Origin: Novosphingobium sp.
GTDB taxonomy: Bacteria > Pseudomonadota > Alphaproteobacteria > Sphingomonadales > Sphingomonadaceae
Assembly (NCBI GenBank): GCA_029247785.1
Contig: JAQWKP010000293.1
Location: forward strand, 1 to 40,212
Reading direction: 5' to 3'
DNA: 40,212 bases
This document shows positions 1 to 9,741 of this stretch, one piece after another (the stretch's first letter is position 1; each line of letters begins with the position of its first letter). The notes beneath the pieces were generated by a model. It did not search any database and was not told the DNA's origin. It saw only the letters and a program-made list of their open reading frames with translations. The position numbers were made by a program, and so were the translations under genes.

Positions 1-303
1 GCCCGGATGATGGCCTATCAGACTGTGGGCAAGAAATTGTTCGACGACAAGGCGCTGGCCGAGCGCGCGCTGGCAGGCGCATCGGTGAACTGGACTGCTG
101 TCTATCCGGTCGTGCTCAAGAAGGGGGCGGCAATCCCGGAGGCCGATGTTGTGCTTCTCGACAAGGTCGCATTGGTTCCGGGTGTGCAGGTGCTGCCATT
201 CGCCAATGTTGCGAAGGAATTGGTGAAACTTGCACCCGATGAGGAGAAGGCAGGGCAGCGCTTGCTGATAACAACGCCCGGCGGGTGGCGGCCTGTCGCC
301 TGA
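1..303 (+). CDS. NAD(P)-binding (atypical SDR/NmrA-like) protein, 3' part only
   Basis: The reading frame is open from the first base of the window, so this is the C-terminal part (about 100 residues) of a longer protein whose start lies outside. The segment NWTAVYPVVLKKG, followed by a region with LLDKVALVPGVQVLPFANVA, resembles the C-terminal half of atypical SDR / NmrA-like NAD(P)-binding proteins, where a 'W-T-(I/A)-x-P' strand is followed by residues guarding the substrate pocket. The Rossmann glycine motif is not in the window, so the family call rests on the tail alone. The next gene converges on it from the other strand 24 bp away. Function beyond possible NAD(P)-dependent redox or sensing is unknown. 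Confidence 0.6.
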   Translation, partial: ARMMAYQTVGKKLFDDKALAERALAGASVNWTAVYPVVLKKGAAIPEADVVLLDKVALVPGVQVLPFANVAKELVKLAPDEEKAGQRLLITTPGGWRPVA

Positions 304-327
304 GTGAAATGCATCAGCCTGGGTTCC

Positions 328-1077
328 TCAGGGCATCACCTGACCGCCGTCGCAATGCAGCGTTTGTCCGGTAATGAAGCAGTCCGGGCTGGCGAGGAAC
401 ACCGCAAGACTGCCGATATCGGTCCCCTCGGCAAATCTGCCCATAGCGTTGAGCTCAAGCGCGGCTGCCAGCTCATCGGGTTTGTCTTCAAACCAGCCGA
501 TCAGGCTCGGGCTCATTGCCGCTGGGCAGATCACGTTGATGCGGATGCCGTCCGCGCCCCATTCCTTCGCGACAGTGCGGGTGAGGCCGCGAATGGCTTC
601 CTTGGCTGCGCCATAGGCGGCCTGGCCGAGGTTTCCTCCCGTGCCCGCGCCTGAACCCATGTTGATGACCGAGCCGCCCCGTTCTTTCAGTGGGGGAAAA
701 GCGGCCTGCATGAAATTGACCGTGCCATAGAGGCCCGAATCCAACATATTGGCGAAATGCGCTTTGTCCTGCTCGATGAACGGCACGGGCATGGCGAGCC
801 ATTGCGCGCAGTTGATCAGGATATCGAGCCGCCCGAAGGTGTCGAGCGCCTGTGCGACGGCATCGTCGGCCACTGCCCGGTCACGCACATCTCCTGCAAT
901 TGCAACGACCTCGATGCCCTTGTCGCGCAAAGTCCCCGCGGCGGACTTCAGGCGTTCTTCGCGCAACTCTACCAGCACCAGCCTCGCGCCAGCATCGGCC
1001 AGGGCGCCGGCCATGGCGAAGCCCAGGCCTTGTCCACTCCCCGTGACGATCGCCGTCAGGCCATCAAGTTTGCCCAT
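328..1077 (-). CDS. short-chain dehydrogenase/reductase (SDR) with altered NNAG motif
   Basis: A 249-residue classical-size SDR. Visible motifs: cofactor loop TGSGQGLG (residues 12-19), Asp63 in the AGDV segment, Ser142 and Tyr155-x3-Lys159 of the active site, and the C-terminal ITGQTLHCDGG typical of the family. The start at 1077 is preferred over an in-frame one 42 bp upstream because GGAGG lies about 8 bases before it and residue 1 begins the usual M-x-LDG-x-x-AIVTG. Two oddities: the structural NNAG motif reads NCAQ (89-92), and the position of the catalytic-tetrad Asn ('NLxG') reads GLYG. It is probably a NAD(P)-dependent oxidoreductase of an alcohol or ketone. The substrate is not inferable, and the substitutions may mark a divergent or impaired enzyme. 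Confidence 0.85.
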   Translation of the reverse strand: MGKLDGLTAIVTGSGQGLGFAMAGALADAGARLVLVELREERLKSAAGTLRDKGIEVVAIAGDVRDRAVADDAVAQALDTFGRLDILINCAQWLAMPVPFIEQDKAHFANMLDSGLYGTVNFMQAAFPPLKERGGSVINMGSGAGTGGNLGQAAYGAAKEAIRGLTRTVAKEWGADGIRINVICPAAMSPSLIGWFEDKPDELAAALELNAMGRFAEGTDIGSLAVFLASPDCFITGQTLHCDGGQVMP

Positions 1078-1149
1078 GCGCTCCACCTCCCATGCAATTA
1101 AGGCATGGTTGCGGATCACACGCGCCAGAGCAATGGATTTACCCGGATA

Positions 1150-1224
1150 TGGTGACCCCTACGGGAATCGAACCCGTGTTTCAGCCGTGAGAGGGCCGCG
1201 TCCTGACCGCTAGACGAAGGGGCC
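1150..1224 (-). tRNA. tRNA-Glu (anticodon CUC)
   Basis: The minus strand folds as a 75-base tRNA including an encoded CCA (1150-1152). Acceptor stem GGCCCCU pairs with AGGGGUC, with discriminator A. The T arm has GGGTTCGATTCCC. The anticodon stem CGGCC/GGCUG (one G-U pair) encloses loop CUCUCAC, giving anticodon CUC. It differs from the neighbouring copy at only a few positions, including the wobble base. It is probably co-transcribed with that copy, since only 32 bp separate them. Confidence 0.95.
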
Positions 1225-1256
1225 ATATCCAGAGCTTTGCAGCGCGAGGCGAAGGT

Positions 1257-1331
1257 TGGTGACCCCTACGGGAATCGAACCCGTGTTTCAGCCGTGAAAG
1301 GGCCGCGTCCTAACCGCTAGACGAAGGGGCC
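1257..1331 (-). tRNA. tRNA-Glu (anticodon UUC)
   Basis: Nearly identical in sequence to the downstream tRNA-Glu, with the same acceptor stem and an encoded CCA (1257-1259). The anticodon loop is CUUUCAC, so the anticodon is UUC, able to read GAA and GAG. It is the first gene of a two-tRNA unit and has a well-placed sigma-70-like promoter upstream. Confidence 0.96.
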
Positions 1332-1360
1332 ATCCCTGCCTGCGCTCAAAGCAGGCCGCG

Positions 1361-1389
1361 CGTTTAGGCAAGGCCTGCGAGGGGGTCAA
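1361..1389 (-). promoter_or_regulatory. sigma-70-type promoter of the tRNA-Glu pair
   Basis: On the minus strand, TTGACC (1389-1384) is followed after exactly 17 bases by TAAACG (1366-1361). This puts a start site near 1354, about 23 bases before the 5' end of the UUC tRNA. It lies in the gap between the end of recJ and the tRNAs, where an independent promoter is expected. The boxes and spacing are read directly; use as a promoter is inferred. Confidence 0.6.
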
Positions 1390-1407
1390 GTCCTGCGATA
1401 GCGATAT

Positions 1408-3195
<1,788 letters not shown>

Positions 3196-3311
3196 GTCGT
3201 TGGCTAGCCTATGGTGGGGTGACGGAGCAAGACCGGGACGATTACAGAGTTTTCACAATCCCCGGCGGGCGCTTTGCACTATGACTTAGATGAGAGGGAT
3301 TTTGAATCTCA

Positions 3312-3340
3312 TTGATGCACGTGCAATTGCAGATTATTAT
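3312..3340 (+). promoter_or_regulatory. probable promoter of the flavodoxin-like gene
   Basis: TTGATG (3312-3317), a 17-base spacer and TATTAT (3335-3340) make a good sigma-70-like promoter in an AT-rich patch of an otherwise GC-rich region. It contains the perfect palindromes TGCACGTGCA (3316-3325) and GCAATTGC (3323-3330), which could be a repressor site. The predicted start site near 3347 leaves almost no leader for a TTG start at 3352 and about 30 bases for the GTG at 3376. Confidence 0.4.
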
Positions 3341-3375
3341 GGTTTTTCAATTTGTCGCAACCACCGGATTTCCTT

Positions 3376-3879
3376 GTGCCTGGCCGCGGTAATGGCGGCG
3401 TTGGTCTGCTTGCCATCATCTGGCACAGCCGCACGGGTGCTGCCCGGGCGATGGCTCGGGCAGCGTGGGAAGGGGCCGGTGAGGGGGCACAGCTGCTTGA
3501 GGCAGACCGGGTTGAACCTGCTGATCTGCTGTGCGCCGACGGCTATCTCTTCGTCTGCCCGGAGAATCTTGCCTCAATGAGCGGAGCGATGAAGGAGATG
3601 TTCGACCGCTGCTATTACGGCGTGCTGGGTCAGATCGAGGGCCGGGCCTATGCCACCGCTATCGCTGCTGGTTCAGACGGTCTCGGCGCCCAGGCCCAGC
3701 TTGACCGTATCGCGACGGGATGGCGGCTGCGGCGGGTGGCGGACCCGCTGATTGTAAACATGTCCGCGCAAACACCAGAAGAGATCCTGGCCGAAAAGAC
3801 CGTTTCCGAAGCAGAACTTGCCCGATGTAGGGAGTTGGGCGAAGCGCTTTGTGAGGGCTTGCGGTTGGGGGTTTTCTAG
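3376..3879 (+). CDS. flavodoxin-like / NAD(P)H-dependent oxidoreductase
   Basis: About 167 residues. The N-terminal strand LLAIIWHSRTGAARAMA carries a phosphate-binding loop of flavodoxin type (S-R-T-G-A). Further on, DGYLFVCPENLASMSGAMKEMFDR matches the second FMN-contacting loop and helix of the NADPH-dependent FMN reductase / flavodoxin superfamily. It probably binds FMN and transfers electrons or reduces a quinone or a similar acceptor. The start is uncertain. GTG 3376 is chosen because a likely promoter lies just upstream, and TTG 3352 in the same frame is the alternative. Neither has a strong ribosome binding site. It is followed by the unknown gene at 3997, 117 bp away. Confidence 0.75.
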   Translation: MPGRGNGGVGLLAIIWHSRTGAARAMARAAWEGAGEGAQLLEADRVEPADLLCADGYLFVCPENLASMSGAMKEMFDRCYYGVLGQIEGRAYATAIAAGSDGLGAQAQLDRIATGWRLRRVADPLIVNMSAQTPEEILAEKTVSEAELARCRELGEALCEGLRLGVF

Positions 3880-3996
3880 GTGCTATGATCCAGAGTGGTT
3901 CAAATAGTTGCGCCGGGACTCGACGCAAAACACATTTTGGTGTCAAGACTGGTGGCGAATACGCAAGCTGCGTGACTGCAACCGCCATGGGGACGA

Positions 3997-4752
3997 GTGC
4001 TGGATAAACAACAGCTTCATGCCGGTTTATCCTTGATATTTGCGGTTGGTCAGCGGCCATCCGTTGACGATATCGATCGCCTGCTTGCGACTTCTGAAGC
4101 CTCGCTGCTGGGCGCACAGATCAGCCATCGCGCCGATGATTCCGAGGGCTGGGTTGAGCTGCTTGCCAGCGGGCTGACTTTCGATCTGGAGGGGCTCGAT
4201 CCTGCGCCCTCTTCCGGAATTCCCGAGGCGTTGCACCGCTTCGGCGTGGATGACGAATTCACTGCTTCGCCGCTTGAAGCGATATCCCTGTTGCCGGGCC
4301 AGCACATCGCTGGCGGCAATGCGATGATGCCAGTGGTCAAGACCATGGCGGGGCTCGTCGCCAATCTTGCCCTGCATCTGACTGCAAAGGCGGTGTGCTG
4401 GCATCCGGCGGGGACATGGATGGATCCCAACTATTTCGCCCGGATCGTGCTCAACTGGCAGTCTGGCGGCGCATTTCCTGCACTTGGACTGACCGGGATT
4501 GACCAGACGGAAGACGGCCATGTCGTCAGCAACGGGCTGGACTATTTCGTCGGTCAAGAAGTGCAGGTTGAGGCTGCCCCGGGAGAGCCCCCGGCTGAGA
4601 CCGTCAAACTCGCGATGCGCGTGATTGACTACATGGTGCTTCACGGACCGTTGAAAGCGCCTCGCAAGCTCGATGGTCCGTCGGGTGAGACCCTGATGGC
4701 AGAGCCGTCACAATATGGTCAGCTTGTCTGGGTCTGGCGGGACGCAAAATGA
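3997..4752 (+). CDS. conserved-looking protein of unknown function, coupled to AHH nuclease gene
   Basis: A 251-residue soluble protein with GTG start preceded by GGGGACGA. No family is recognised with confidence. The layout weakly recalls DUF4261-type proteins: an N-terminal alpha/beta half, then the segment KAVCWHPAGTWMDP and a beta-rich half ending in a helix. No signal peptide or membrane segment is seen. It is rich in Asp and Glu. Its stop overlaps the start of the AHH nuclease gene (ATGA at 4749-4752), so the two are translated as a unit. That suggests a functional link such as inhibitor, chaperone or cofactor of the nuclease, but no sequence motif proves this. Confidence 0.7.
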   Translation: MLDKQQLHAGLSLIFAVGQRPSVDDIDRLLATSEASLLGAQISHRADDSEGWVELLASGLTFDLEGLDPAPSSGIPEALHRFGVDDEFTASPLEAISLLPGQHIAGGNAMMPVVKTMAGLVANLALHLTAKAVCWHPAGTWMDPNYFARIVLNWQSGGAFPALGLTGIDQTEDGHVVSNGLDYFVGQEVQVEAAPGEPPAETVKLAMRVIDYMVLHGPLKAPRKLDGPSGETLMAEPSQYGQLVWVWRDAK

Positions 4753-5273
4753 GCCGAACCAGTGTCCAGCGCCAGCGGATACCGTTCCGATCGGTCAACC
4801 GCCGGGGGGAGCCTGGGCACGACCCTGAACACCAGCGGCATCATCTGCTTCCCCTGCAGTTGCTTTCGAAGCGCTGCTTTGGGTCGATGTTCGAAGAAAT
4901 AGGGCTCGGCAGCGTTGGCTTCGACGATTTCCGCTCGAACGGCTTGTTGCTGCCGGCGAGTGAGAAGGCTGCGCTGGGTACAGGCAGGCCGCTGCATCGC
5001 GGACCGCACGGGATCTACAACGAGATGGTGATCGAGCGGGTGGGCGGTATCGAGGCGGGATGGTCCGATCAGCGCCAGAGCGATACCGAGGCAGCCCTTG
5101 AGCAAGCGCTGATGCGGCTCGAATTACTTCAAAAAGCACTGCGGCGCAGGCTTCTTGATCCGGCGCGAGAGCCATTCCCGCTCAATCGCAAGGATCCGCT
5201 TCGCACGCGGGTCGACTTCTCGGAACTAGACGCAATGGCCGACACCCTGTGGGGAGAATCCGAGGACGACTAA
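4749..5273 (+). CDS. AHH-type HNH/Endo VII superfamily nuclease
   Basis: 174 residues. EHQRHHLLPLQLL (residues 27-39) matches the core 'A-H-H-L-I-P' motif of the AHH nuclease family. It is followed at the expected distance by FDDFRSNGLLLP (58-69) and then by GRPLHRGPHGIYNEMV (79-94), which supplies the second pair of histidines (83 and 87). The C-terminal third is a charged helical extension. Members of this family are often the toxin tips of polymorphic toxins. Here the domain makes up nearly the whole protein, with no secretion leader, PAAR, VgrG or RHS part. It starts inside the stop of the preceding gene (4-base overlap). Whether it acts on DNA or RNA is not known. Confidence 0.72.
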   Translation: MSRTSVQRQRIPFRSVNRRGEPGHDPEHQRHHLLPLQLLSKRCFGSMFEEIGLGSVGFDDFRSNGLLLPASEKAALGTGRPLHRGPHGIYNEMVIERVGGIEAGWSDQRQSDTEAALEQALMRLELLQKALRRRLLDPAREPFPLNRKDPLRTRVDFSELDAMADTLWGESEDD

Positions 5274-5330
5274 CACTTGGGTTCGCTGCTTTGGTTGCAC
5301 CTGCCAGCAAGTGAATTTAGGCGTGCACTG

Positions 5331-5357
5331 CGTCATTGACGATGCAATATGCATTGA
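5331..5357 (+). promoter_or_regulatory. inverted repeats upstream of the dehydratase pair (possible operator)
   Basis: Just upstream of the first dehydratase, CGTCA-T-TGACG (5331-5341) is a perfect inverted repeat. It is followed by TGCA-ATA-TGCA and by a second copy of the hexamer CATTGA. Such a cluster in a 130-bp gap before a catabolic gene pair could be a regulator site. No regulator gene is nearby and no convincing -35/-10 pair was found. Confidence 0.25.
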
Positions 5358-5403
5358 TGTTGTCACATTGCCCATGCCGGGTATCGCGAGAGGATTGAAT
5401 TTC

Positions 5404-6567
5404 ATGGCTACCCAGAAGCTCGATACGTCGGATATTGACCAATATCTTGGCAAGCCGTGCGACAGTTCCTTTCTGCGCGAGCCAATTGCGACGAATGATA
5501 TCCGGCGCTGGGTCCATGCGATGCACTATCCCAACCGCCTGCATTATGATCCCGCTTATGCCGCCGAAGGCCCCTGGGGCCAGATTGTCGCGCCGCAGAG
5601 CTTCTCAATCGCCACCGATGACGGCCATGGCGCCGCGCCTGCTTGTGTCGGCTGCATTCCCAATTCGCACCTGCTGTTTGGCGGCGACGAGTTCTGGTTC
5701 TACGGCCCGCGGATCAAGTCGGGCGACATGATCCGCAATGAGCGGATACCGGTCGACTATGTGGTAAAGGAAACCGGCTTTGCGGGCGAGACTTGCTTCC
5801 AGCGCGGTGACAATAATTACTACAACCAGAACGACGAGCAGATCGCCAAGCAGCGCTCGACCTCGATCCGCTATTTTGCCGAAACTGGCGAGCAGAATAC
5901 CAATATGGAAGACGCCGAAGACCCGGTCTGGGGCGATGACGAGCTGGAAGAGCTGGAGGACCGCAAGATCAAGTGGATCCAGATGATTCACGACCTCGGC
6001 CATGGCAAGCGTTACTGGGACGATATCGATGTCGGTGACGATCTGCCTGAGCGCGTGTTCGGACTGCATACCATCGCCAGCTTCACGACCGAATGGCGGG
6101 CCTATATCGTCAACACCTGGGGCACGATGGACCTGCGCAAGCAGGATCTTGAAGGCATGGGCTTCACCCGCGAAATGGCCGGCTATGAAAACGACCCTGA
6201 TATGCAGCTGATCAACCCCGAGCTGACCGATGGTGCCTATATCGGCCCGTCACGTGGCCATCTGTTTCCGCGCTGGGCGCGCCGTATCGGCATGCCGCGC
6301 GGCTATGGTTACGGCGCTTCGATGGGCTCATGGGTGACTGACTACCTCGCCGGATTTGCTGGCGAGCACGGCATGGTCGTGCATGCCAAATCGAACTATC
6401 GCGGCCCGGCATTCACCGGCGACATTACCATCCAGACCGCCGAGGTGGTCGAAAAGTCGATCGACGATGAAGGCCGTAACCTGATCCATGTGCGCCATCT
6501 GATGAAGAATCAGAAGGGCGTGACGATGGCCAATGGCACCGCCGAAATATGGTTGCCCAAGAAGTAA
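5404..6567 (+). CDS. two-hotdog MaoC / FAS1-like acyl dehydratase, copy A
   Basis: 387 residues, forming two tandem hotdog halves. The N-terminal half (about 1-170) resembles the MaoC N-terminal / FAS1-like dehydratase domain, with DIRRWVHAMHYPN and an FGGDEFWFYGPRIKSGD segment. The C-terminal half (about 200-387) has YGYGASMGSWVTDYLAGFAGEHG and a typical GDITIQTAEV strand. Family role: hydration or dehydration of enoyl-CoA or beta-hydroxyacyl thioesters, often in degradation of steroids, terpenoids or fatty-acid-like side chains. The start at 5404 is preferred over upstream in-frame codons because AGAGG precedes it and it matches the start of its paralog. It lies 71 bp before copy B, very likely in one transcript. 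Confidence 0.85.
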   Translation: MATQKLDTSDIDQYLGKPCDSSFLREPIATNDIRRWVHAMHYPNRLHYDPAYAAEGPWGQIVAPQSFSIATDDGHGAAPACVGCIPNSHLLFGGDEFWFYGPRIKSGDMIRNERIPVDYVVKETGFAGETCFQRGDNNYYNQNDEQIAKQRSTSIRYFAETGEQNTNMEDAEDPVWGDDELEELEDRKIKWIQMIHDLGHGKRYWDDIDVGDDLPERVFGLHTIASFTTEWRAYIVNTWGTMDLRKQDLEGMGFTREMAGYENDPDMQLINPELTDGAYIGPSRGHLFPRWARRIGMPRGYGYGASMGSWVTDYLAGFAGEHGMVVHAKSNYRGPAFTGDITIQTAEVVEKSIDDEGRNLIHVRHLMKNQKGVTMANGTAEIWLPKK

Positions 6568-6638
6568 ATCTCATCCCGGTCGTCCGCAACGCGTGACTGG
6601 CTGGAAACGACGCAAGCACCAACAAGGATTTTCCCAAA

Positions 6639-7808
6639 ATGGCAGACAACGCCCCTGAATTTGACTGTTCGGATATCGACCAACATCTTGGCAAGGTGAT
6701 GGAATCATCGCCGATGCGCGAGGCTTTCAGCAACACCGATATCCGGCGCTGGGTGCATGCAATGCACTTTGCCAATCTGGTGCATTTCGACCGCCATTTT
6801 GCGGCCGAAAGCCGTTGGGGCAAGCTGGTCGCACCGCAAAGCTTCCCGATTGTCATGGATGACGGCCACGGTACGGCCCCGTCCTGCGTCGGTTGTATTC
6901 CCGATTCGCACCTTTTGTTCGGCGGCGACGAGTTCTGGCATTATGGCCCGCGCATCTTCGCTGGCGACACCATCAGCAATGAACGCATTCCGTTCGACTA
7001 TGCCGTCAAGGACACCGGCTTCGGCCCGACCTGCTTCCAGCGCGGCGACAACTATTATCGCAACCAGAACGGCGAGCTGATCTCCAAGCAGCGCTCCACC
7101 GCGATCCGCTACCTCGCAGCGGCCGGCGGCGACACGGTCAATACCGAGGAATTCGACGAGCCGGAATGGACCGATGAGGAGATGGACGAATTTGACAAGC
7201 GCAGGTTCGCCTGGGTCCAGATGATGCATGATCTGGGGCATAAGGAGCGCTGGTGGGACGATGTGAATGTTGGTGACGACCTGCCCGAACGCCTGTTCGG
7301 CCCACACACCGTATCCAGCTTCGCCACGGAATGGCGTTCCTATTTGTTCGCGGTCTGGGGCACACTCGATCGCCGGGAACTCGATCTCGCCGCACTGGGT
7401 TTCACCGAGGAGATGGCCGGTCATGAGAACGACCCGGTGATGGAGCTGATCAACCCGTTCCTGACCGATGGCGCCTATTACGGCCCCTCACGCGGCCATC
7501 AGTTTGCCAAATATGCTCGCAAGATCGGCATGCCGCGCGCTTATGGCTATGGCGCTTCGATGGGTGCCTGGGTGACCGATTATCTCGCCGGCTGGGCCGG
7601 TGAGCACGGCATGGTCGTCCACTCCACCGCAAATTATCGCGGCCCGGCACTATCTGGCGATGTCACCATTCAGACCGCTGAGGTGGTCGATAAGATGGTC
7701 GATGAGGACGGGCGTAACCTGATCCAGGTCAGGCACGTAATGAAGAACCAGAAAGGCACGACAATGTGCAATGGCTTCGCGGAAATCGAACTGCCCAAGA
7801 AGGGGTAG
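6639..7808 (+). CDS. two-hotdog MaoC / FAS1-like acyl dehydratase, copy B
   Basis: 389 residues, colinear with copy A over its full length with only a one-residue gap. By eye roughly two thirds of positions are identical, so the pair arose by tandem duplication. AAGGA precedes the ATG. The strongest conservation is in DIRRWVHAMH, CVGCIP-SHLLFGGDEFW, CFQRGDN, and the C-terminal GEHGMVVH and TIQTAEVV segments. The linker between the two hotdogs (about 165-190) is the most diverged part. The two copies may form a heteromer or act on different acyl chains. The transcript probably ends at the hairpin directly downstream. Confidence 0.85.
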   Translation: MADNAPEFDCSDIDQHLGKVMESSPMREAFSNTDIRRWVHAMHFANLVHFDRHFAAESRWGKLVAPQSFPIVMDDGHGTAPSCVGCIPDSHLLFGGDEFWHYGPRIFAGDTISNERIPFDYAVKDTGFGPTCFQRGDNYYRNQNGELISKQRSTAIRYLAAAGGDTVNTEEFDEPEWTDEEMDEFDKRRFAWVQMMHDLGHKERWWDDVNVGDDLPERLFGPHTVSSFATEWRSYLFAVWGTLDRRELDLAALGFTEEMAGHENDPVMELINPFLTDGAYYGPSRGHQFAKYARKIGMPRAYGYGASMGAWVTDYLAGWAGEHGMVVHSTANYRGPALSGDVTIQTAEVVDKMVDEDGRNLIQVRHVMKNQKGTTMCNGFAEIELPKKG

Positions 7809-7818
7809 GCCAGCCGAG

Positions 7819-7848
7819 GTCCTCCCTGTCGCAACGCGGCGGGAGGAC
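7819..7848 (+). terminator. hairpin terminator after the dehydratase pair
   Basis: GTCCTCCC (7819-7826) pairs perfectly with GGGAGGAC (7841-7848) around a 14-base loop. On the plus strand a T-rich stretch follows. It lies between the convergent dehydratase B and leuA genes, 10 bp past the dehydratase stop, and could serve both strands. Confidence 0.5.
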
Positions 7849-7858
7849 TCGCTTCTGC

Positions 7859-9535
7859 TTAGCCGGCGACGGCTTCATTCGCCGCACTTAGTACGGCGCG
7901 CACGCTGGCGGTGGCCACGTCGGGATGGATGCCGACACCCCAGATCACCTTGCCATCGGGCGTGGTGCATTCGACATAGGCTGCGGCGCTGGCATCAGAT
8001 CCGGTCGACATGGCGTGCTCGAAATAATCGTTGACCTCCAGCTTGACGCCAAAGTGCTCGTCAAGCGCGGCCAGAATCGCCGAGATCAGTCCGTTGCCAC
8101 GGCCTGAAACCGATTGCTCCTTGCCTTTCACGGCGATCTTGCCAGAAAAAATTCGACTACGATCTGGCGCGCGGCTTTCGTCATATTCGACCAGCTGGAA
8201 GCTCTGTGACTCGGTCAGGTGATAGACTCGCTGAAACACTTCCCAGATGTCATCAGCATGAAGTTCGCGGCCCGCCTGGTCCGCCAGCTCCTGGACATGC
8301 TTGGAGAAATGCGCCTGCATCCGCTTTGGCAGCTTGAGGCCCTGGTCCTGTTCGATCACCCAGGCGAAACCGCCTTTGCCGCTTTGCGAATTGACCCGGA
8401 TCACTGCTTCATAACTGCGTCCCAGATCGGCGGGATCGATGGGCAGGTAGGGAACTGCCCAGTGTTCATCATTGCGCTGTTCCTGCGCGGCAAAACCCTT
8501 CTTGATCGCATCCTGATGGCTGCCGGAAAAAGCGGTGAAAACGAGTTCACCACCATAGGGATGACGTTCGGCTACCGGCAGCTGGTTGCAATATTCAACA
8601 GTCTGGATGACTTCATCAATATCTGAAAAATCCAGCTTCGGATCAATGCCTTGAGTGTACAGGTTAAGAGCAACTGTTACCAGGCAGCAATTACCGGTCC
8701 GCTCACCATTTCCAAACAGACAGCCCTCAACCCGGTCGGCTCCGGCCATCAGCCCAAGTTCGGCTGCGGCAACACCTGTGCCACGGTCGTTATGGGTGTG
8801 CAGCGAGATCACTGCGCTGTCGCGGTTCGGCAGGTTGCGGCAGAAATATTCGATCTGATCAGCGTAGATATTGGGCGTGGCTGCCTCGACAGTCGCCGGC
8901 AGGTTGAGGATAATTGGCCGTTCCTTCGTCGGCTGCAGCACCTCCATCACTGCCTCGCAGCATTCGAGGCTGAAATCGAGCTCGGCGGTCGAGAAGGTTT
9001 CCGGCGAATATTCGAAATGCCAGTCGGTTTCGGGAAAACGAGCGGCCTGGTCGCGTAGGACTTTCGCGCCATTGACTGCGATTTGCTTGATTTCCGGCTT
9101 TTCCATCCGGAACACGACCTGACGCCATGCCGGCGAGATCGCATTATAGAGATGGACGATCGCCGCATGGACACCGGCGAGGCTCTCGAAAGAGGTCTTG
9201 ATCAGGTCTTCGCGCGATTGCGTCAGGCCCTGGACCAGCACATCCTCGGGAATTCGTCCGGAATCGACCAGGCCGCGAATGAAATCGAATTCTGTCGCTC
9301 CGGCGGCGGGAAAGCCGACCTCGATCTCCTTGATGCCGACCTTGATCAGCAGATCGAAGAAGCGCGTCTTCTTTTCCGCGCCCATTGGGTCGATCAGCGC
9401 CTGGTTGCCGTCGCGCAGGTCGGTTGACAGCCAACGCGGCGGCTTGGTGATGGTGCGGGTTGGCCATTGCCGGTCCGGCAGGTTGATCTGCGGGAAGCTG
9501 CGGTATTTGACCGAGGGGTCTTTCAGCATGCTCAT
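7859..9535 (-). CDS. leuA: 2-isopropylmalate synthase
   Basis: 558 residues, the long form of the enzyme. It condenses 2-oxoisovalerate with acetyl-CoA, the first committed step of leucine synthesis. Metal and substrate motifs are visible: LSTDLRDGNQALIDPM near residue 40, SLHTHNDRGTG in the TIM barrel (two metal-binding His) and FGNGERTGN. The last 120 or so residues form the LeuA dimer regulatory domain, the leucine feedback site, with GNGLISAILAALDEHFG. It follows the ilv operon on the same strand but is separated from it by a plus-strand epoxide hydrolase. No Leu-rich leader peptide is visible upstream. Confidence 0.96.
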   Translation of the reverse strand: MSMLKDPSVKYRSFPQINLPDRQWPTRTITKPPRWLSTDLRDGNQALIDPMGAEKKTRFFDLLIKVGIKEIEVGFPAAGATEFDFIRGLVDSGRIPEDVLVQGLTQSREDLIKTSFESLAGVHAAIVHLYNAISPAWRQVVFRMEKPEIKQIAVNGAKVLRDQAARFPETDWHFEYSPETFSTAELDFSLECCEAVMEVLQPTKERPIILNLPATVEAATPNIYADQIEYFCRNLPNRDSAVISLHTHNDRGTGVAAAELGLMAGADRVEGCLFGNGERTGNCCLVTVALNLYTQGIDPKLDFSDIDEVIQTVEYCNQLPVAERHPYGGELVFTAFSGSHQDAIKKGFAAQEQRNDEHWAVPYLPIDPADLGRSYEAVIRVNSQSGKGGFAWVIEQDQGLKLPKRMQAHFSKHVQELADQAGRELHADDIWEVFQRVYHLTESQSFQLVEYDESRAPDRSRIFSGKIAVKGKEQSVSGRGNGLISAILAALDEHFGVKLEVNDYFEHAMSTGSDASAAAYVECTTPDGKVIWGVGIHPDVATASVRAVLSAANEAVAG

Positions 9536-9715
9536 GAAACTGTCTCGATTGGGAAATTGTCTGCGTCGGGTTTGTTTTGCAAGGACCCTTGAGCGCCACG
9601 CGCGCCGTCAGGGCATCGCGTCACATCACGCCCAAGGGCGCGTAAGTCGCAGAGTTAAGCCAAGTCGAATGGTCATGGGCTGAGGCTATGGGGATTGGCA
9701 GTGAGGTTGTAAAGA

Positions 9716-9741
9716 GCACAAGTCCTAGAGATCCTTTGTGC
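9716..9741 (+). promoter_or_regulatory. imperfect inverted repeat before epoxide hydrolase
   Basis: GCACAAG (9716-9722) and CTTTGTGC (9734-9741) form an interrupted inverted repeat ending 22 bp before the epoxide hydrolase start. It could be an operator or a leader hairpin. Only the symmetry supports it. Confidence 0.2.

Noticed and set aside
3290..3580. Open frame overlapping the start of the flavodoxin-like gene
   Set aside because: It overlaps the FMN-binding region of the flavodoxin-like gene in another frame and has no domain; the other frame carries the family motifs.
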